In this document: one piece after another, positions 8,129-17,030 of the stretch
How positions within the stretch are numbered: the stretch's first letter is position 1
How the letters are laid out: each line of letters begins with the position of its first letter
Origin: Myxococcus landrumus
Lineage (GTDB): Bacteria; Myxococcota; Myxococcia; Myxococcales; Myxococcaceae
Assembly (NCBI RefSeq): GCF_017301635.1
Contig: NZ_CP071091.1
Location: forward strand, 9,292,501-9,356,500
Direction of reading: 5' to 3'
Length of the DNA stretch: 64,000 nt
Program-made: the position numbers and the translations under genes
The notes under the pieces: model-generated
The model's input: the letters and a program-made list of their open reading frames with translations, nothing else
Told to the model about the DNA's origin: nothing
Database searches by the model: none

Positions 8129-8740
8129 ATGAGCCCTGACGCATCGGTATCTCGAACGACACCCGTGAGTCTCTTGCTGCTCGCCCTGGCTGCCTCGGCG
8201 ATTTCCTGCGCCGCGCATGCGCCACTTCCTTCCCCGGAAGAGCAGATTCCCTACGCGGGCAACCCGGCGCCCGCGGAGTTGCAGGTGCTGGCTCCGTGGG
8301 TGGGGGAGTGGTCGCTCGATATCCAGGTGGCGCCCAACGCTCAGTCCAAGCAGGGCGTTCATTTCACGGGGAAGGCGGTGGGGCAGCAGTTGCTCAATGG
8401 GCAGTTCATCCGCGTCGATGGCCAGACGTCGAATGGGGCCACGCGAGAGGAGTTCTTCATCCTCTATGGGTATGACCCGGGCAAGGCCGTCTATCGCCGG
8501 TGGTATTACTCCTCGATTGGCCTGGTCAGTGAGTTTGAAGGTCGTTGGGATGCGTCACGGAAGGAGATGACCTGGAACCTGCTCAACCCCGCCAGGAATC
8601 AGACGGGGACGATTGTGTATGCCGTCACGGCGGACATGGTGACAGTCAATGTGACGTACAAGGACAGTGAGGGAAACGTCGTCAGGAGTGTGGTCAACCG
8701 GGCCACCCGGAAGCCGCGGGCTGACGCGAGTCTCCCCTAA
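8129..8740 (+). CDS. DUF1579-family lipoprotein
   Basis: A 203-residue exported protein with a lipoprotein signal ending SAISC (lipid-modified Cys near residue 27). The mature domain starts LQVLAPWVGEWSLDI, then shows GKAVGQQLLNGQFIRVDG, EEFFILYGYDP and KEMTWNLLNPA. These are the spaced W-x-G-x-W and strand features of the DUF1579 beta-barrel fold, likely for a small hydrophobic ligand. Ligand and role are unknown. It stands alone, with about 180 bases on each side. Confidence 0.8.
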   Translation: MSPDASVSRTTPVSLLLLALAASAISCAAHAPLPSPEEQIPYAGNPAPAELQVLAPWVGEWSLDIQVAPNAQSKQGVHFTGKAVGQQLLNGQFIRVDGQTSNGATREEFFILYGYDPGKAVYRRWYYSSIGLVSEFEGRWDASRKEMTWNLLNPARNQTGTIVYAVTADMVTVNVTYKDSEGNVVRSVVNRATRKPRADASLP

Positions 8741-8918
8741 CGCTCTGCGTCTCCTGAAGGCGCAGGAGCCAGCCGCGTCGTCATCGGCTGGTGGAAGTGT
8801 CGCCACTGTGGGCCGTCGTCATCGAGCACCACGGCCTCGCTGACTGGCGCATGGCCTCGCCGCGCATCACGTGCTCATCGCTTGCCGCCGCGCCAGATTG
8901 GGCGATACTTCGTCGACC

Positions 8919-10289
8919 ATGCTCCAACGGCCCTGGCCCCTCGAGGTCACCGCGCGGCAGTTGCTTCGCGATGACTGCGCCGTCGATTCGCGTCTGTCCG
9001 TGGAGGGGCTCGTTCGACTCGACGAAGTCCTGGCTCGCCGCGTGGCTTGCGGTCTCAAGAGGGAAGACGCGGAGTCCTGGATCGACCTCCATCGCGCCTG
9101 GCTCAACGAGCGTTTCGGGTCCGAGGACCTGGTGCCCGCCTTCACTCGATGTTCTCGGCTGCGGGCCATCTCCGAGCTGCGTATCGACTGCAACTGGCTC
9201 GGCGTCACGGGTGTCACCGAGGTGCTGGCGTCACCACTCCTGCATCATCTGGACGAACTCGAGCTGGCCGCTGGGCTCCACACGGTTGAGGCCTACGCGC
9301 CGCTGGCTCGGCGCAAGATGACCCGCTTGCGCCGCTTCGGCCTCGCGATGCCCGACGCCCAGGATGGCGACATCCCCGTGGGTGATGACCTGGCCGACCT
9401 TCTCGCTGCTGCCGGTCTCGAGCGTCTGGAGACCCTCGCGCTCCCCCGCATCGGCATCGGCCCGGCGGGGCTGAGTCGTCTGTTCGACCTGCCCGCGTTG
9501 GCCTTCTTGGACCTCGCGCGTTCTGTGATCGGCGAAGAGGGCTGCCACGCCCTGGCCCGGGCCTCGAGCCTGTCTCGCCTTCGTGGGCTCGAGCTCGAGG
9601 GCTGTCTCGGATTCGACGATGACGGCGACTCGGCCCTGCCTGGCTCTGGATTCTCGGCGCTCATCACGTCGCCGCGCCTGGCCGTCGCGTATCTCGGTCT
9701 GGGCGACGTCCCGGGAGCGGTCGCGAGCATCGCTGGCTCGGCACGCATGACGACCGTCGAGCACCTCGTGCTCTCGGAGGTCGAGGATGACGAGCTCGCA
9801 TCCCTCATCGCGTCTCCCTACCTGACCGCTCTGCGCCACTTGCGCCTACGGAGTTGCAATCTTTCGAGCACGACCCTCACCGGGTTTGGACGGTCTCCGC
9901 TTCTTGCCGCACTCGAGTCGCTGAGCCTGAGCAACGAGCTCACGGCGTCGCAGAAAGGTCTCTTCGCCCGGCGCATGCCGTGCCTGCGCGAGCTCCATCT
10001 GGAGGTCAACCACACGACCGCGGACAGCCTCGGCCGCGCCGACTTGCCCAACCTCACCGAGCTCCACCTCGACTTCGACGCACTGGCCATGAGTCAGGAT
10101 GAGGAGGTGGAGGGAACCGATCTGGATGCCGTCATCGCCGCGCTCGTGAGCGCCAAGGGCATGCCGCGTCTGACAGGAGTCGTCACGTCACCTGTTTCGC
10201 CCGAACACATGGCCACGCTCGTCGGCCGCTTCGGTGCGGGATTCCGGACTCGGGAGTACTCGCTGACGGGCTCAGGCCGGGAGCGTTGA
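8919..10289 (+). CDS. Leucine-rich-repeat (RNI-like) cytoplasmic protein
   Basis: About 456 residues with no signal peptide. From about residue 80 onward it consists of irregular repeats of 25-35 residues built on LRxLxLxxx (for example RLETLALPRIGIG, ALAFLDLARSVIG, RLRGLELEG, ALRHLRLRSCNLS, CLRELHLEV). These form an RNI or LRR-type horseshoe used for protein binding. In myxobacteria such proteins often carry the TIGR02996 N-terminal domain; I do not see that here. The start at 8919 is chosen because it lies next to the first folded segment; an upstream ATG at 8871 would add 16 Arg-rich residues. Partner unknown. Confidence 0.75.
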   Translation: MLQRPWPLEVTARQLLRDDCAVDSRLSVEGLVRLDEVLARRVACGLKREDAESWIDLHRAWLNERFGSEDLVPAFTRCSRLRAISELRIDCNWLGVTGVTEVLASPLLHHLDELELAAGLHTVEAYAPLARRKMTRLRRFGLAMPDAQDGDIPVGDDLADLLAAAGLERLETLALPRIGIGPAGLSRLFDLPALAFLDLARSVIGEEGCHALARASSLSRLRGLELEGCLGFDDDGDSALPGSGFSALITSPRLAVAYLGLGDVPGAVASIAGSARMTTVEHLVLSEVEDDELASLIASPYLTALRHLRLRSCNLSSTTLTGFGRSPLLAALESLSLSNELTASQKGLFARRMPCLRELHLEVNHTTADSLGRADLPNLTELHLDFDALAMSQDEEVEGTDLDAVIAALVSAKGMPRLTGVVTSPVSPEHMATLVGRFGAGFRTREYSLTGSGRER

Positions 10290-10642
10290 GTCGCGACCCG
10301 GAGCCGATTCGTCAGGCGTCAAGGGCAGCCTGACGGCGCGGACTTCGTCGAGTGTCGTTGTCGTAAAGGGGCAGCCCGCATCACCGGAGCACGGGCGCTG
10401 AAGCCGCCGACCACGTCATCCGACAATCGGATGATGTCGCCTCCATCGGGGCGAATGCCGGTGTGCGCTCACCGTGGGGGGGCACGCATCAAGGACCCTC
10501 TGTTCAAGCGAACGCACATGTTTGATGCGGATCCAGCGCTCCCCCATGCCTGACAGCGCCTACAGGGCGGCACTCATCCTCCAGCGACATGCAGTTGTTG
10601 GGGCATGAGTCGTCGGTACTTCATGGCTCAACCAGAGACACG
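10290..10642. other. Non-coding interval with three hairpins
   Basis: No supported gene lies in these 353 bases. Three inverted repeats are visible. CGTCAGG...CCTGACG sits just after the LRR gene and may end its transcript. A perfect TCATCCGA-CAA-TCGGATGA is at 10416-10434. GCATCAA...TTGATGC spans 10486-10528. None has a T run. The interval separates two convergent genes. Confidence 0.5.
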
Positions 10643-10927
10643 TCAAGGGAACTTTGGATAGTTCGGATTCAGATGCCGATTGTGTCCGTACTCGACAACA
10701 TTGCCTTCCGAGTCATACGCGACGACTCGCTCGACGCTCCCTTCGACATAGACAAGCATCTCTTCGGCACTGCGAAGAACCATCGAAAAGTAGAAGTCTT
10801 CCCCTATCTCCTGGGCAACAAAACTCAGACTCTCGCCAGGAACCAGGATGTAGTCTTCAGCCATCGGCTCGATCACCACGAGAAGCGGATGCTCGGCGCT
10901 GTTGGTTACCATCAGCTTTGACTTCAT
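10643..10927 (-). CDS. Small acidic protein of unknown function
   Basis: A 94-residue protein with an excellent Shine-Dalgarno site (GGAGGAG, 6 bases before ATG). It is rich in Val, Glu and Tyr and has a beta-strand pattern throughout (KLMVTNSAEHPLLVVIEP, DYILVPGESLSFVAQE, MLVYVEGSVERVVAYDSEGNVV), like a small beta-sandwich. Its codons have noticeably more A and T than neighbours, for example in GAAGTAGAAGTC and CATACGCGAC on the plus strand. It follows the FmdE-like lipoprotein by 38 bases on the same strand and may share its transcript. Function unknown. Confidence 0.65.
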   Translation of the reverse strand: MKSKLMVTNSAEHPLLVVIEPMAEDYILVPGESLSFVAQEIGEDFYFSMVLRSAEEMLVYVEGSVERVVAYDSEGNVVEYGHNRHLNPNYPKFP

Positions 10928-10965
10928 TCAGGGCTCCTCCGTTTTCAGTCTCAAGAATCGCGTGA

Positions 10966-11472
10966 CTACGGGACCGCGACGACCTCGAACACTTCCGCGT
11001 CCGTGAGGGTCATCACGTCCCGACCCGCTGTGCCCAATTGCTTGCGCGGCACGTTCAAGTAGCGCGCGGCGAAGGCCGCCGTGGGCTTGAGAGTGATTGT
11101 CTTCCCCGTCGCGCGATTGCGGAACGTCGTGAAGACCTCATCCGCGGAGGCCGTGCTCGCGAGCGAGAGATTGAGCTTTCCGAGGCTCGCCCCTGTCGCC
11201 GCCGCGGCTCCGTCCGCGACGCACGTGTACTGCACCTTCGCCGGGCTGTGATGCACGACCTCCAGGTCGAAGCTTCCCACTGGCAGCCCGAGCTGCCGCA
11301 GCGCATGGGCACCCATCCGGTACCCCGCCACCGCCCAGGGACCTGCTCCTCCGTGAATGGACGCGACACGGGCCAGGGCCTCATCGTCGGCGGATGAGGC
11401 TCGCTGGGCCCCCGCACAGCCGGAGGCCATCAGCAACACGATGCCGACGAGGAGGCGGGAACGCAGGCTCAT
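10966..11472 (-). CDS. FmdE-domain lipoprotein lacking the usual metal cysteine
   Basis: A 168-residue lipoprotein (lipobox ASGC, Cys19) carrying an FmdE-like domain. Seen: HGGAGPWAVAGYRMG, then VQYTCVADG, ATGASLGKLNLSL and TFRNRATGK. These match the FmdE layout of HGHxCPGxxxGxRM, then C-x2-DG, then TG-x2-GK-N. FmdE domains are found beside formylmethanofuran dehydrogenase and molybdenum or tungsten enzymes and bind metal. Here the first CPG cysteine is replaced by Gly-Pro, so metal binding may be lost or changed, and export to the envelope is unusual. It lies 54 bases after the ether-lipid operon on the same strand. Confidence 0.7.
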   Translation of the reverse strand: MSLRSRLLVGIVLLMASGCAGAQRASSADDEALARVASIHGGAGPWAVAGYRMGAHALRQLGLPVGSFDLEVVHHSPAKVQYTCVADGAAAATGASLGKLNLSLASTASADEVFTTFRNRATGKTITLKPTAAFAARYLNVPRKQLGTAGRDVMTLTDAEVFEVVAVP

Positions 11473-11474
11473 GA

Positions 11475-11497
11475 AGGGGTTTCTACCTCGAACCCCT
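11475..11497 (-). terminator. Hairpin between the SDR gene and the FmdE lipoprotein
   Basis: AGGGGTT and AACCCCT form a 7-bp inverted repeat with a 9-base loop that holds GAGG on the minus strand. It could end the ether-lipid transcript or fold over the ribosome site of the next gene, whose ATG is three bases beyond. No T run follows, so the choice is open. Confidence 0.35.
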
Positions 11498-11526
11498 CCA
11501 CCCTGGCACTCCCGGCCCCCAGCACT

Positions 11527-12477
11527 TCAGTGGCGCGCCTGCTCCGCGCGCAGCCACGCCACGGTGTCGCTCAAGGTCTGACGGTGTCCCCGAGGGCGAT
11601 AGTCGAGCTCCTCGTGGCTCCACAGCGTCTTGAACCCCCAGTGGCACATCGACATCTCGAGCACCACGGGGTCCGGCAGCTTCTTGATGGGCACTCGCGA
11701 GCCCAGCGCCGCCAGCCCCTTCACCACGAACGTCGGCACATCCGGCTGCACCACCGGAATCCCAGCGACCTCGCCCACGCGCTCGAAGAAGGTCCGCAGC
11801 GACAGCGACGTCCCAGGCAGATGGTACGTGTCCCGCCACGTCGTCTTCTTCGACAACGTCGCCAGCGCCTGGGCCACGTCTCGCACGTCCGTGAACGCGA
11901 TGCCGCCCGCCGGAATGAACGGCAGCCGGCCATTCAGCACCCGCGCCACGTTCGTCGTCGAACGCCCCAGCGTGTCCCCAGGCCCCAGCAGCACGGGCGG
12001 CCGCACCACCGTCATCTCCACGCCCAACTGCCGCGCCAGCTTCCGCGACTGCTCCTCCGCCCGAATCTTCGACAGGTAGTAGGGCCAGCGGCCCACCAGG
12101 GCCTCCGCGTAGAGCGAATGCTCATCGGCCTCGATGGTGGCGTGTTCGAAACACCCCACCGTGCCCGACGTCGACACCAGCACCAGCCGCGCATCGAGCG
12201 CCTTCGCCGCCCGGACCATCGCCAGCGAGCTGTCGATGTTGAAGCGCACCATCTCCTCGGAGTGGTGCCGGCTGTGATGCACCATCCCCGCCGAGTGCAC
12301 CAACACCTTCACGCCCTTCGCCTCCGACAACCACGCGTCGGGCTCCAGCGGCGTGCCCTTCACCTGCGGCACCTTCGTGTCCAGCGGCGTGCGCACCAGC
12401 GCCACCGCGTCGTCTCCCAGCACCTCGAGCAGGTTCCGACCCAGAAACCCGCTGGCTCCCGTGACGAGGGTCTTCAT
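11527..12477 (-). CDS. Extended SDR (NAD-dependent epimerase/dehydratase-like) reductase
   Basis: A 316-residue extended short-chain dehydrogenase. The N-terminal Rossmann motif is LVTGASGFLGRNLLE, the catalytic pair is YYLSK (Tyr/Lys), and SxS-type residues appear in LVLVSTSGT. Mid-sequence RPPVLLGPGD and TDVRDVAQAL are typical of the 3-beta-hydroxysteroid dehydrogenase/dihydroflavonol reductase branch. Its ATG overlaps the stop of the upstream reductase-acyltransferase (ATGA), so it is the third coupled gene of the ether-lipid operon. A natural hypothesis is reduction of the keto group of 1-alkyl-dihydroxyacetone phosphate, the step after AgpS, but other substrates are possible. Confidence 0.85.
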   Translation of the reverse strand: MKTLVTGASGFLGRNLLEVLGDDAVALVRTPLDTKVPQVKGTPLEPDAWLSEAKGVKVLVHSAGMVHHSRHHSEEMVRFNIDSSLAMVRAAKALDARLVLVSTSGTVGCFEHATIEADEHSLYAEALVGRWPYYLSKIRAEEQSRKLARQLGVEMTVVRPPVLLGPGDTLGRSTTNVARVLNGRLPFIPAGGIAFTDVRDVAQALATLSKKTTWRDTYHLPGTSLSLRTFFERVGEVAGIPVVQPDVPTFVVKGLAALGSRVPIKKLPDPVVLEMSMCHWGFKTLWSHEELDYRPRGHRQTLSDTVAWLRAEQARH

Positions 12478-15083
12478 CGCTCGACCCCGCCGCGCCAGGC
12501 ACACGCCTCATGGAACCCGGAGAGCTGCGTCGCGTTCGAACCCCACTCGAAGCCATCATCCGTCGGCTTCACGATGTCGCGCGACACCAGCGCCTGCACC
12601 ACTCCGTCGAGATGCGGCCGGTGCGCCACCTCCACGACCTTCAGCTCACCCGGCGCACGCACCTTCGTCACCTCGCGATAGTCCCGCACCACCGGCGCGT
12701 AGAGCGCCTCCACCACCGCGTCCACGCGCGCATCCTCGCACTCGGCCAGCGGCGTCGAGCACCAGCGGTAGCGCGACAGGTGGTCCTCGAGCGCCGCGTT
12801 GCCCGGCTGCCGGGCCAGTACATCCCCCGCGAACCAGTGCTGCCACTGGTTGCGCAGCGAATACGACAACGAAGGCGTCAAGGGAGACGGCACCGGCAGG
12901 TCGCTCGTCACCACGCGTCCACCCCGGCGCTCGATGGCCTCCTTCAGCCACGTCTCGTCGACCCCCGGAATCGAGTGCTCGGCGAGGAACGCGCGCAGGT
13001 GGAAGCTGCTCACCGTGGTGTGCCGCTGAAGCTCCGCCATCAGCGTATGGCTCAGCGTCCGCACATCCGTGGTGCTCTCGAGCATCTGTGGCGCACCACA
13101 CGCCAGGTGCACTCGGCCCAACTGCACCTTGCCGCGCGCCAGCTTCGACAGCCACGACATCACACCCGTGAGCGTCATCTTCGGACGTGGCTCGCCCGCC
13201 AGCTCCTTCGCGAGCGAGGTCTCCTCGGGGAGCCGGTCATACGAGATGGCGACGGGTAGCACGGCGAACCGGCGCCCCGTGTTCTGCAGCGCGCGCAGCA
13301 GCCCTCGCTTCGGCGGTAGCATCAACCGCGCCCGGCTGCGCTGGCCCTCGATGAAGAACATGAGCGACGCGTTCTTCTCCGTGAGTCGGCGCAGCTCCTC
13401 GCCCAGCTCCGGCACTTCCTTGCCCACGCCGCGCTTGATGAAGAACGCCTGCGAGTCCCTCAGAATCGGCCCCACCACCGGGATGCGGCCGAACTCCTCC
13501 GCCGCCGCGATGTGCGGCATCGAGATGCCCAGGTCCGGGTGCTGGAAGCACAGGTAGCTGGCCAGCAGGAAGTCGAAGTAGCTGCGATGCGTGGGCGCCA
13601 GCACCACGAGCGCGTCCGGGGGAACCTGCGCCACCGCGTGCTCGAAGGACGGTCGGTCGAACGTCACGTCGCTCGTGCAGTGGCGGAACGTCTTGCGCAG
13701 CGAGTAGCCGAACACCTTGAGCGTCGTGTTCTTCGTCGGACGCTGCAGGAGCCACGTCCGGTCGTCCCGCGCATCGTCGTGCTTCGGTCCCGCGAAGGAC
13801 ACCTGCGTCTCATCGCGCGACAGCAGGTGCCGGTACAGGCCCTGGTTCACCACGCGCACGTACTCGCGCGGCTCGAACCCGGGCACCTCGAGCGGGGTGC
13901 TCCGCACGAAGTCGAACGTGTGGTGCGTGAAGTACGAGAAGCCCTCGTTCAGGTACTGCACCTTCTCGTCGGCGCGCGTGAGCCGGCGGTGGGCCTTCTT
14001 CTGGCCCAGCAGCGTGAGCGCGGCCTTCTGCAACTGCACCGGCAGCTCCCGGCGCAGGAAGTCGACGCCGTCGAAGCCGTGGTCCTTGCGGCCCACGAAC
14101 ATGTCCGGCGTCTTCACCACGCCCGGGCGGTTCTTGAACCACTCGATGGTCGACGCCGCCGCCATGTCGATGCGCAGCGCGCGCTGAATCCCCATGGTGG
14201 CGTGGACGATGGGCACCTCCTCGCCAGGGCGAGGCATGGGGCCGAACACCGAGCGGACGACCTCGCTCGCCACCACGTCCACGGGCACCACGTCGAGGCG
14301 CACCGACGGGTCGGCATTGAACGCCCGCACCACCCCGAGTCCGCTGTACAGCAGGCAGCCGGCGAGCGCCGCCGGGCTGTCGAGCCACGCCGGGAAGGGC
14401 GTGCGGTGCGACGCCGACACGATGCTGGGCCGGACGATGACGACGGGCACATTCCCACGCCGCTCGCAGATGAGGTGCTCGGCGACGCTCTTGGTGAGCG
14501 TGTACGTGTTGGGGTGGCCCGTGAGCTCCATCCACTCGCGGCCATCACCCTCCGCCACCTGGAAGGCCGCGTAGAGCTCTTCGGCCGGCTTGGGCAGGTG
14601 CGCCAGCCGCTCCTCGATGGGACCGGGCCGCCACACGGTGACATAGGCCGTGGACACGTCGACCATGCCCACGAGCTTCGGGCACGTGCGCGCCAGCTCC
14701 AGCACCGAGAGCGCGCTCTTGATGTTGGCGGACGTCGCCTGCGCCAGCGGCAGGTCGAACTCCACGCTCGCCGCGCAGTGCACGACGTGCGTGACGTCCT
14801 GGCGCACCTTGCTCGCATCCGCGGCGGACAGGCCGCAGTCGGGCTTCTCCAGGTCGCCGCTCACCACGTCGACGCGGTTCGTCCATCCCGGAGTGAGGTG
14901 CGAGAAGCACGCGGCCTGCGCCACCTTCGTGAAGCGCTCCTCGGCCGACTGCACGCGCCCCTGGCGGTCCTTCGACTCACGCACCAGCACGGTGACGCGC
15001 TCGACGCCCCGGACGAGCAGCGCCTCCAGCACCACCTTGCCCACGAAACCGGTGACCCCGGTGAGAAACACATGGCGGGACAT
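12474..15083 (-). CDS. Fatty-acyl-CoA reductase fused to GNPAT/PlsB-type acyltransferase
   Basis: An 869-residue bifunctional protein. Residues 1-370 are an NAD(P)-binding fatty-acyl reductase of the male-sterility/FAR type, with TGVTGFVGK at the N-terminus and the catalytic pair Tyr194-x3-Lys198 in YTLTK. Residues about 450-800 are an acyltransferase of the PlsB/dihydroxyacetone-phosphate acyltransferase type. It has HRSYFD (His499, Asp504), FIEGQRSR (Glu579) and VLPVAISYDR in the correct order. These are the two activities that in animals are separate enzymes (FAR1 and GNPAT) supplying fatty alcohol and acyl-DHAP to alkyl-DHAP synthase. Its ATG overlaps the agpS stop by one base (TGATG). 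Confidence 0.88.
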   Translation of the reverse strand: MSRHVFLTGVTGFVGKVVLEALLVRGVERVTVLVRESKDRQGRVQSAEERFTKVAQAACFSHLTPGWTNRVDVVSGDLEKPDCGLSAADASKVRQDVTHVVHCAASVEFDLPLAQATSANIKSALSVLELARTCPKLVGMVDVSTAYVTVWRPGPIEERLAHLPKPAEELYAAFQVAEGDGREWMELTGHPNTYTLTKSVAEHLICERRGNVPVVIVRPSIVSASHRTPFPAWLDSPAALAGCLLYSGLGVVRAFNADPSVRLDVVPVDVVASEVVRSVFGPMPRPGEEVPIVHATMGIQRALRIDMAAASTIEWFKNRPGVVKTPDMFVGRKDHGFDGVDFLRRELPVQLQKAALTLLGQKKAHRRLTRADEKVQYLNEGFSYFTHHTFDFVRSTPLEVPGFEPREYVRVVNQGLYRHLLSRDETQVSFAGPKHDDARDDRTWLLQRPTKNTTLKVFGYSLRKTFRHCTSDVTFDRPSFEHAVAQVPPDALVVLAPTHRSYFDFLLASYLCFQHPDLGISMPHIAAAEEFGRIPVVGPILRDSQAFFIKRGVGKEVPELGEELRRLTEKNASLMFFIEGQRSRARLMLPPKRGLLRALQNTGRRFAVLPVAISYDRLPEETSLAKELAGEPRPKMTLTGVMSWLSKLARGKVQLGRVHLACGAPQMLESTTDVRTLSHTLMAELQRHTTVSSFHLRAFLAEHSIPGVDETWLKEAIERRGGRVVTSDLPVPSPLTPSLSYSLRNQWQHWFAGDVLARQPGNAALEDHLSRYRWCSTPLAECEDARVDAVVEALYAPVVRDYREVTKVRAPGELKVVEVAHRPHLDGVVQALVSRDIVKPTDDGFEWGSNATQLSGFHEACAWRGGVER

Positions 15084-16978
15084 CAGTGCGCCTCCTCATC
15101 CGGGGTGAGCGCGATGGGGCCGTTGATGCCGCTGTTCGACGCGCCGAAGACGTTGTCCGGGTCGATGGCCGCCTTCACCTTGCGGTTGAGCGCCAGCGCG
15201 CCCTCCGAGTACACCTCCGGGAGGAAGTCGCGGCGAATCTTGCCGATGCCGTGGTGATGGGAGAGCGAGCCTCCCGCGGCGAGAATCTCCTCGCGCGCCG
15301 CGTGCTCCAGCGCCGCGTACGCCCCCACCGGGTCCTTCACGCCCTTCGCGTAGAAGCCCAGGTAGAAGTAGATGACCACGCCCGTCTGGTAGACCTGGGT
15401 GAGGCGGCCGGTGAAGAACACCTTGCCCGGCAGCTTCATGGCCGCGTGTTCCTTCTCGACGCGGCGCTGCACGCGCTCGTAGAGCTCCATGGCGAGGCTC
15501 CACGGCACGCTCGTCTCGAAGCTCTCCGCGATGGCCCAGTGCTCGAAGGTGAGGTCGCGGATGTAGGCGATGCCGAAGGTGAGCTGGTAGCCGCGCTCGC
15601 CGTTGGCGCCGCCGCCCTTCATGCCGCCGTGCTCCGCGGCGATGCGGTACAGCGTCTTCTCCTGGAACGCGACCTCTTCGCGGGAGCCCTCGAAGACGAC
15701 CGTGGCCACGGCGAGCTTGTACGGGTCGTAGCCCTTGAGCTTGGTCACGACGACCTTCTCGACCTCGCTCTTCAGCTTCGCCGCGAGCCCGTGCTTCGCC
15801 GGCTTGAGCGCCTGGCCGAAGTGGAACTGGGTGTTGTCCATCACCCGGACACTGGCCGGCACCGCGCCTGACTTCTGCAGCTCGTAGAGGAAGGCGAGGC
15901 CCGTCTTGAGGTCGGGGAAGAGGACCGAGCCGTAGCGCTGGACCTCGGGCACCGGGAACAGCTTCACCACCGCGGTGGTGATGATGCCGAAGTTCCCCTC
16001 GCTGCCGAACATGTACTGGCGCGGGTTGACGCCCACGCTCTCCCGAGGCGCCTGCCGCGGGCGCTCGACGATGCCCTGCGAGGTGACGACCTGCATGTCG
16101 AGCACCAGGTCCTCGATGTTGCCGTAGCGGTTCTTCTTCATGCCGCTGGCGTTGGTGGCAATCCACCCGCCGAGCGTGGAGAACTCGAGGCTGTCAGGCT
16201 CATGGCCCATGGTGAGGCCGAACTTCGCCAGCTCGCTCATCAGGTGGCGCCCGGTGGCGCCCGCCTCGATGCAGGCCATGCGGTTGACGGGGTCCAGCCA
16301 CAGGATGCGGTTCATCTGCCGCATGTCCACGGCGATGACCAGGCGCTTCTCCGAGAGCGGGATGCGCAGCGCCTCCGTCACGTTGGTGCCGCCGCCGAAG
16401 GGGATGACGCAGGCGCCGTGCTTCATGGCGACTTCCACCAGGCGCACCACCTCCTCATGGCTCCGAGGGAAGGCGACGAGGTCCGGCACCCGGTCCAGCT
16501 TGGTGTAGCGGATGGCCCAGATTTCCCCGCCCGTGTGGCCGTGGCCCCGGCGCAGGCGCTCCTTGGGGTCGTCCGTGAGCTGGTCCTCCTTGAGGAACTC
16601 GCGCAGCGCCGCGACCAGCTTCTCGTCCTTCTTCGCCTCCGGAATCTGGGGCGGGTAGTGCGGCTCGTTGCGGTTCTCGTAGCTCAGCGGGGAGGCGAGC
16701 TTCGCGGCGAACCAGGGCATCAGGTCCGGCAGCGCGACGTTGCTGATGTTGTACCGGGTCCCCGTCAGCACCGTGCTGCCATCGGGTTGCACCACGAAGC
16801 GCGTGTCCGCGAAGCCCCAGCCTTCCAGGGACTCCACCTCGGTGGACGCCGGTGCGACGGGGGGAGTGAAGCGCGTGTCGCCGGAGGACGCCGAGGCCGA
16901 CTGGCCGCCGTTCTGCCCACCGGTTGCGTTCAGCACCACCTTGTCCAGACGGCGCGAAGTACCCGATTTATCTGCCAT
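15083..16978 (-). CDS. agpS: Alkylglycerone-phosphate (alkyl-DHAP) synthase
   Basis: AgpS exchanges the acyl chain of acyl-DHAP for a fatty alcohol, forming the ether bond of alkyl lipids; FAD is the cofactor. The FAD domain is seen at about residues 155-330 (VIPFGGGTNVTEAL, GHEPDSLEFSTLGGWIATN). The C-terminal catalytic HHH (His574-576, within SLSHHHGIGK) matches the essential triple histidine of the eukaryotic enzyme, and YFYLGF carries the candidate catalytic Tyr. Length (631) agrees with the mature peroxisomal enzyme plus a short low-complexity leader. Myxococcus xanthus has a described AgpS with a role in development-specific ether lipids. It is the first gene of the operon and diverges from a TetR regulator. 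Confidence 0.93.
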   Translation of the reverse strand: MADKSGTSRRLDKVVLNATGGQNGGQSASASSGDTRFTPPVAPASTEVESLEGWGFADTRFVVQPDGSTVLTGTRYNISNVALPDLMPWFAAKLASPLSYENRNEPHYPPQIPEAKKDEKLVAALREFLKEDQLTDDPKERLRRGHGHTGGEIWAIRYTKLDRVPDLVAFPRSHEEVVRLVEVAMKHGACVIPFGGGTNVTEALRIPLSEKRLVIAVDMRQMNRILWLDPVNRMACIEAGATGRHLMSELAKFGLTMGHEPDSLEFSTLGGWIATNASGMKKNRYGNIEDLVLDMQVVTSQGIVERPRQAPRESVGVNPRQYMFGSEGNFGIITTAVVKLFPVPEVQRYGSVLFPDLKTGLAFLYELQKSGAVPASVRVMDNTQFHFGQALKPAKHGLAAKLKSEVEKVVVTKLKGYDPYKLAVATVVFEGSREEVAFQEKTLYRIAAEHGGMKGGGANGERGYQLTFGIAYIRDLTFEHWAIAESFETSVPWSLAMELYERVQRRVEKEHAAMKLPGKVFFTGRLTQVYQTGVVIYFYLGFYAKGVKDPVGAYAALEHAAREEILAAGGSLSHHHGIGKIRRDFLPEVYSEGALALNRKVKAAIDPDNVFGASNSGINGPIALTPDEEAH

Positions 16979-16989
16979 GGTGGTGGCGA

Positions 16990-17018
16990 GTGGTACACGC
17001 GGCTGATTTACACGTCAA
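16990..17018 (-). promoter_or_regulatory. Candidate housekeeping promoter of agpS
   Basis: On the minus strand TTGACG (17018-17013) is followed after exactly 17 bases by TACCAC (16995-16990). Transcription would start about 6 bases before the agpS ATG, giving an almost leaderless message; no Shine-Dalgarno sequence is present. Confidence 0.5.
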
Positions 17019-17030
17019 CGCGCGACGCTT

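Noticed and set aside
10416-10434. Perfect 8-bp hairpin considered as a small RNA or terminator
   Set aside because: No T run, no promoter visible on either side, and no gene end close enough; kept only as a note on the intergenic interval.
13512-15257. Long plus-strand frame opposite the acyl-CoA reductase/acyltransferase
   Set aside because: His/Arg/Val-rich shadow sequence with no domain pattern; the minus strand frame is supported by catalytic motifs and overlapping neighbours.
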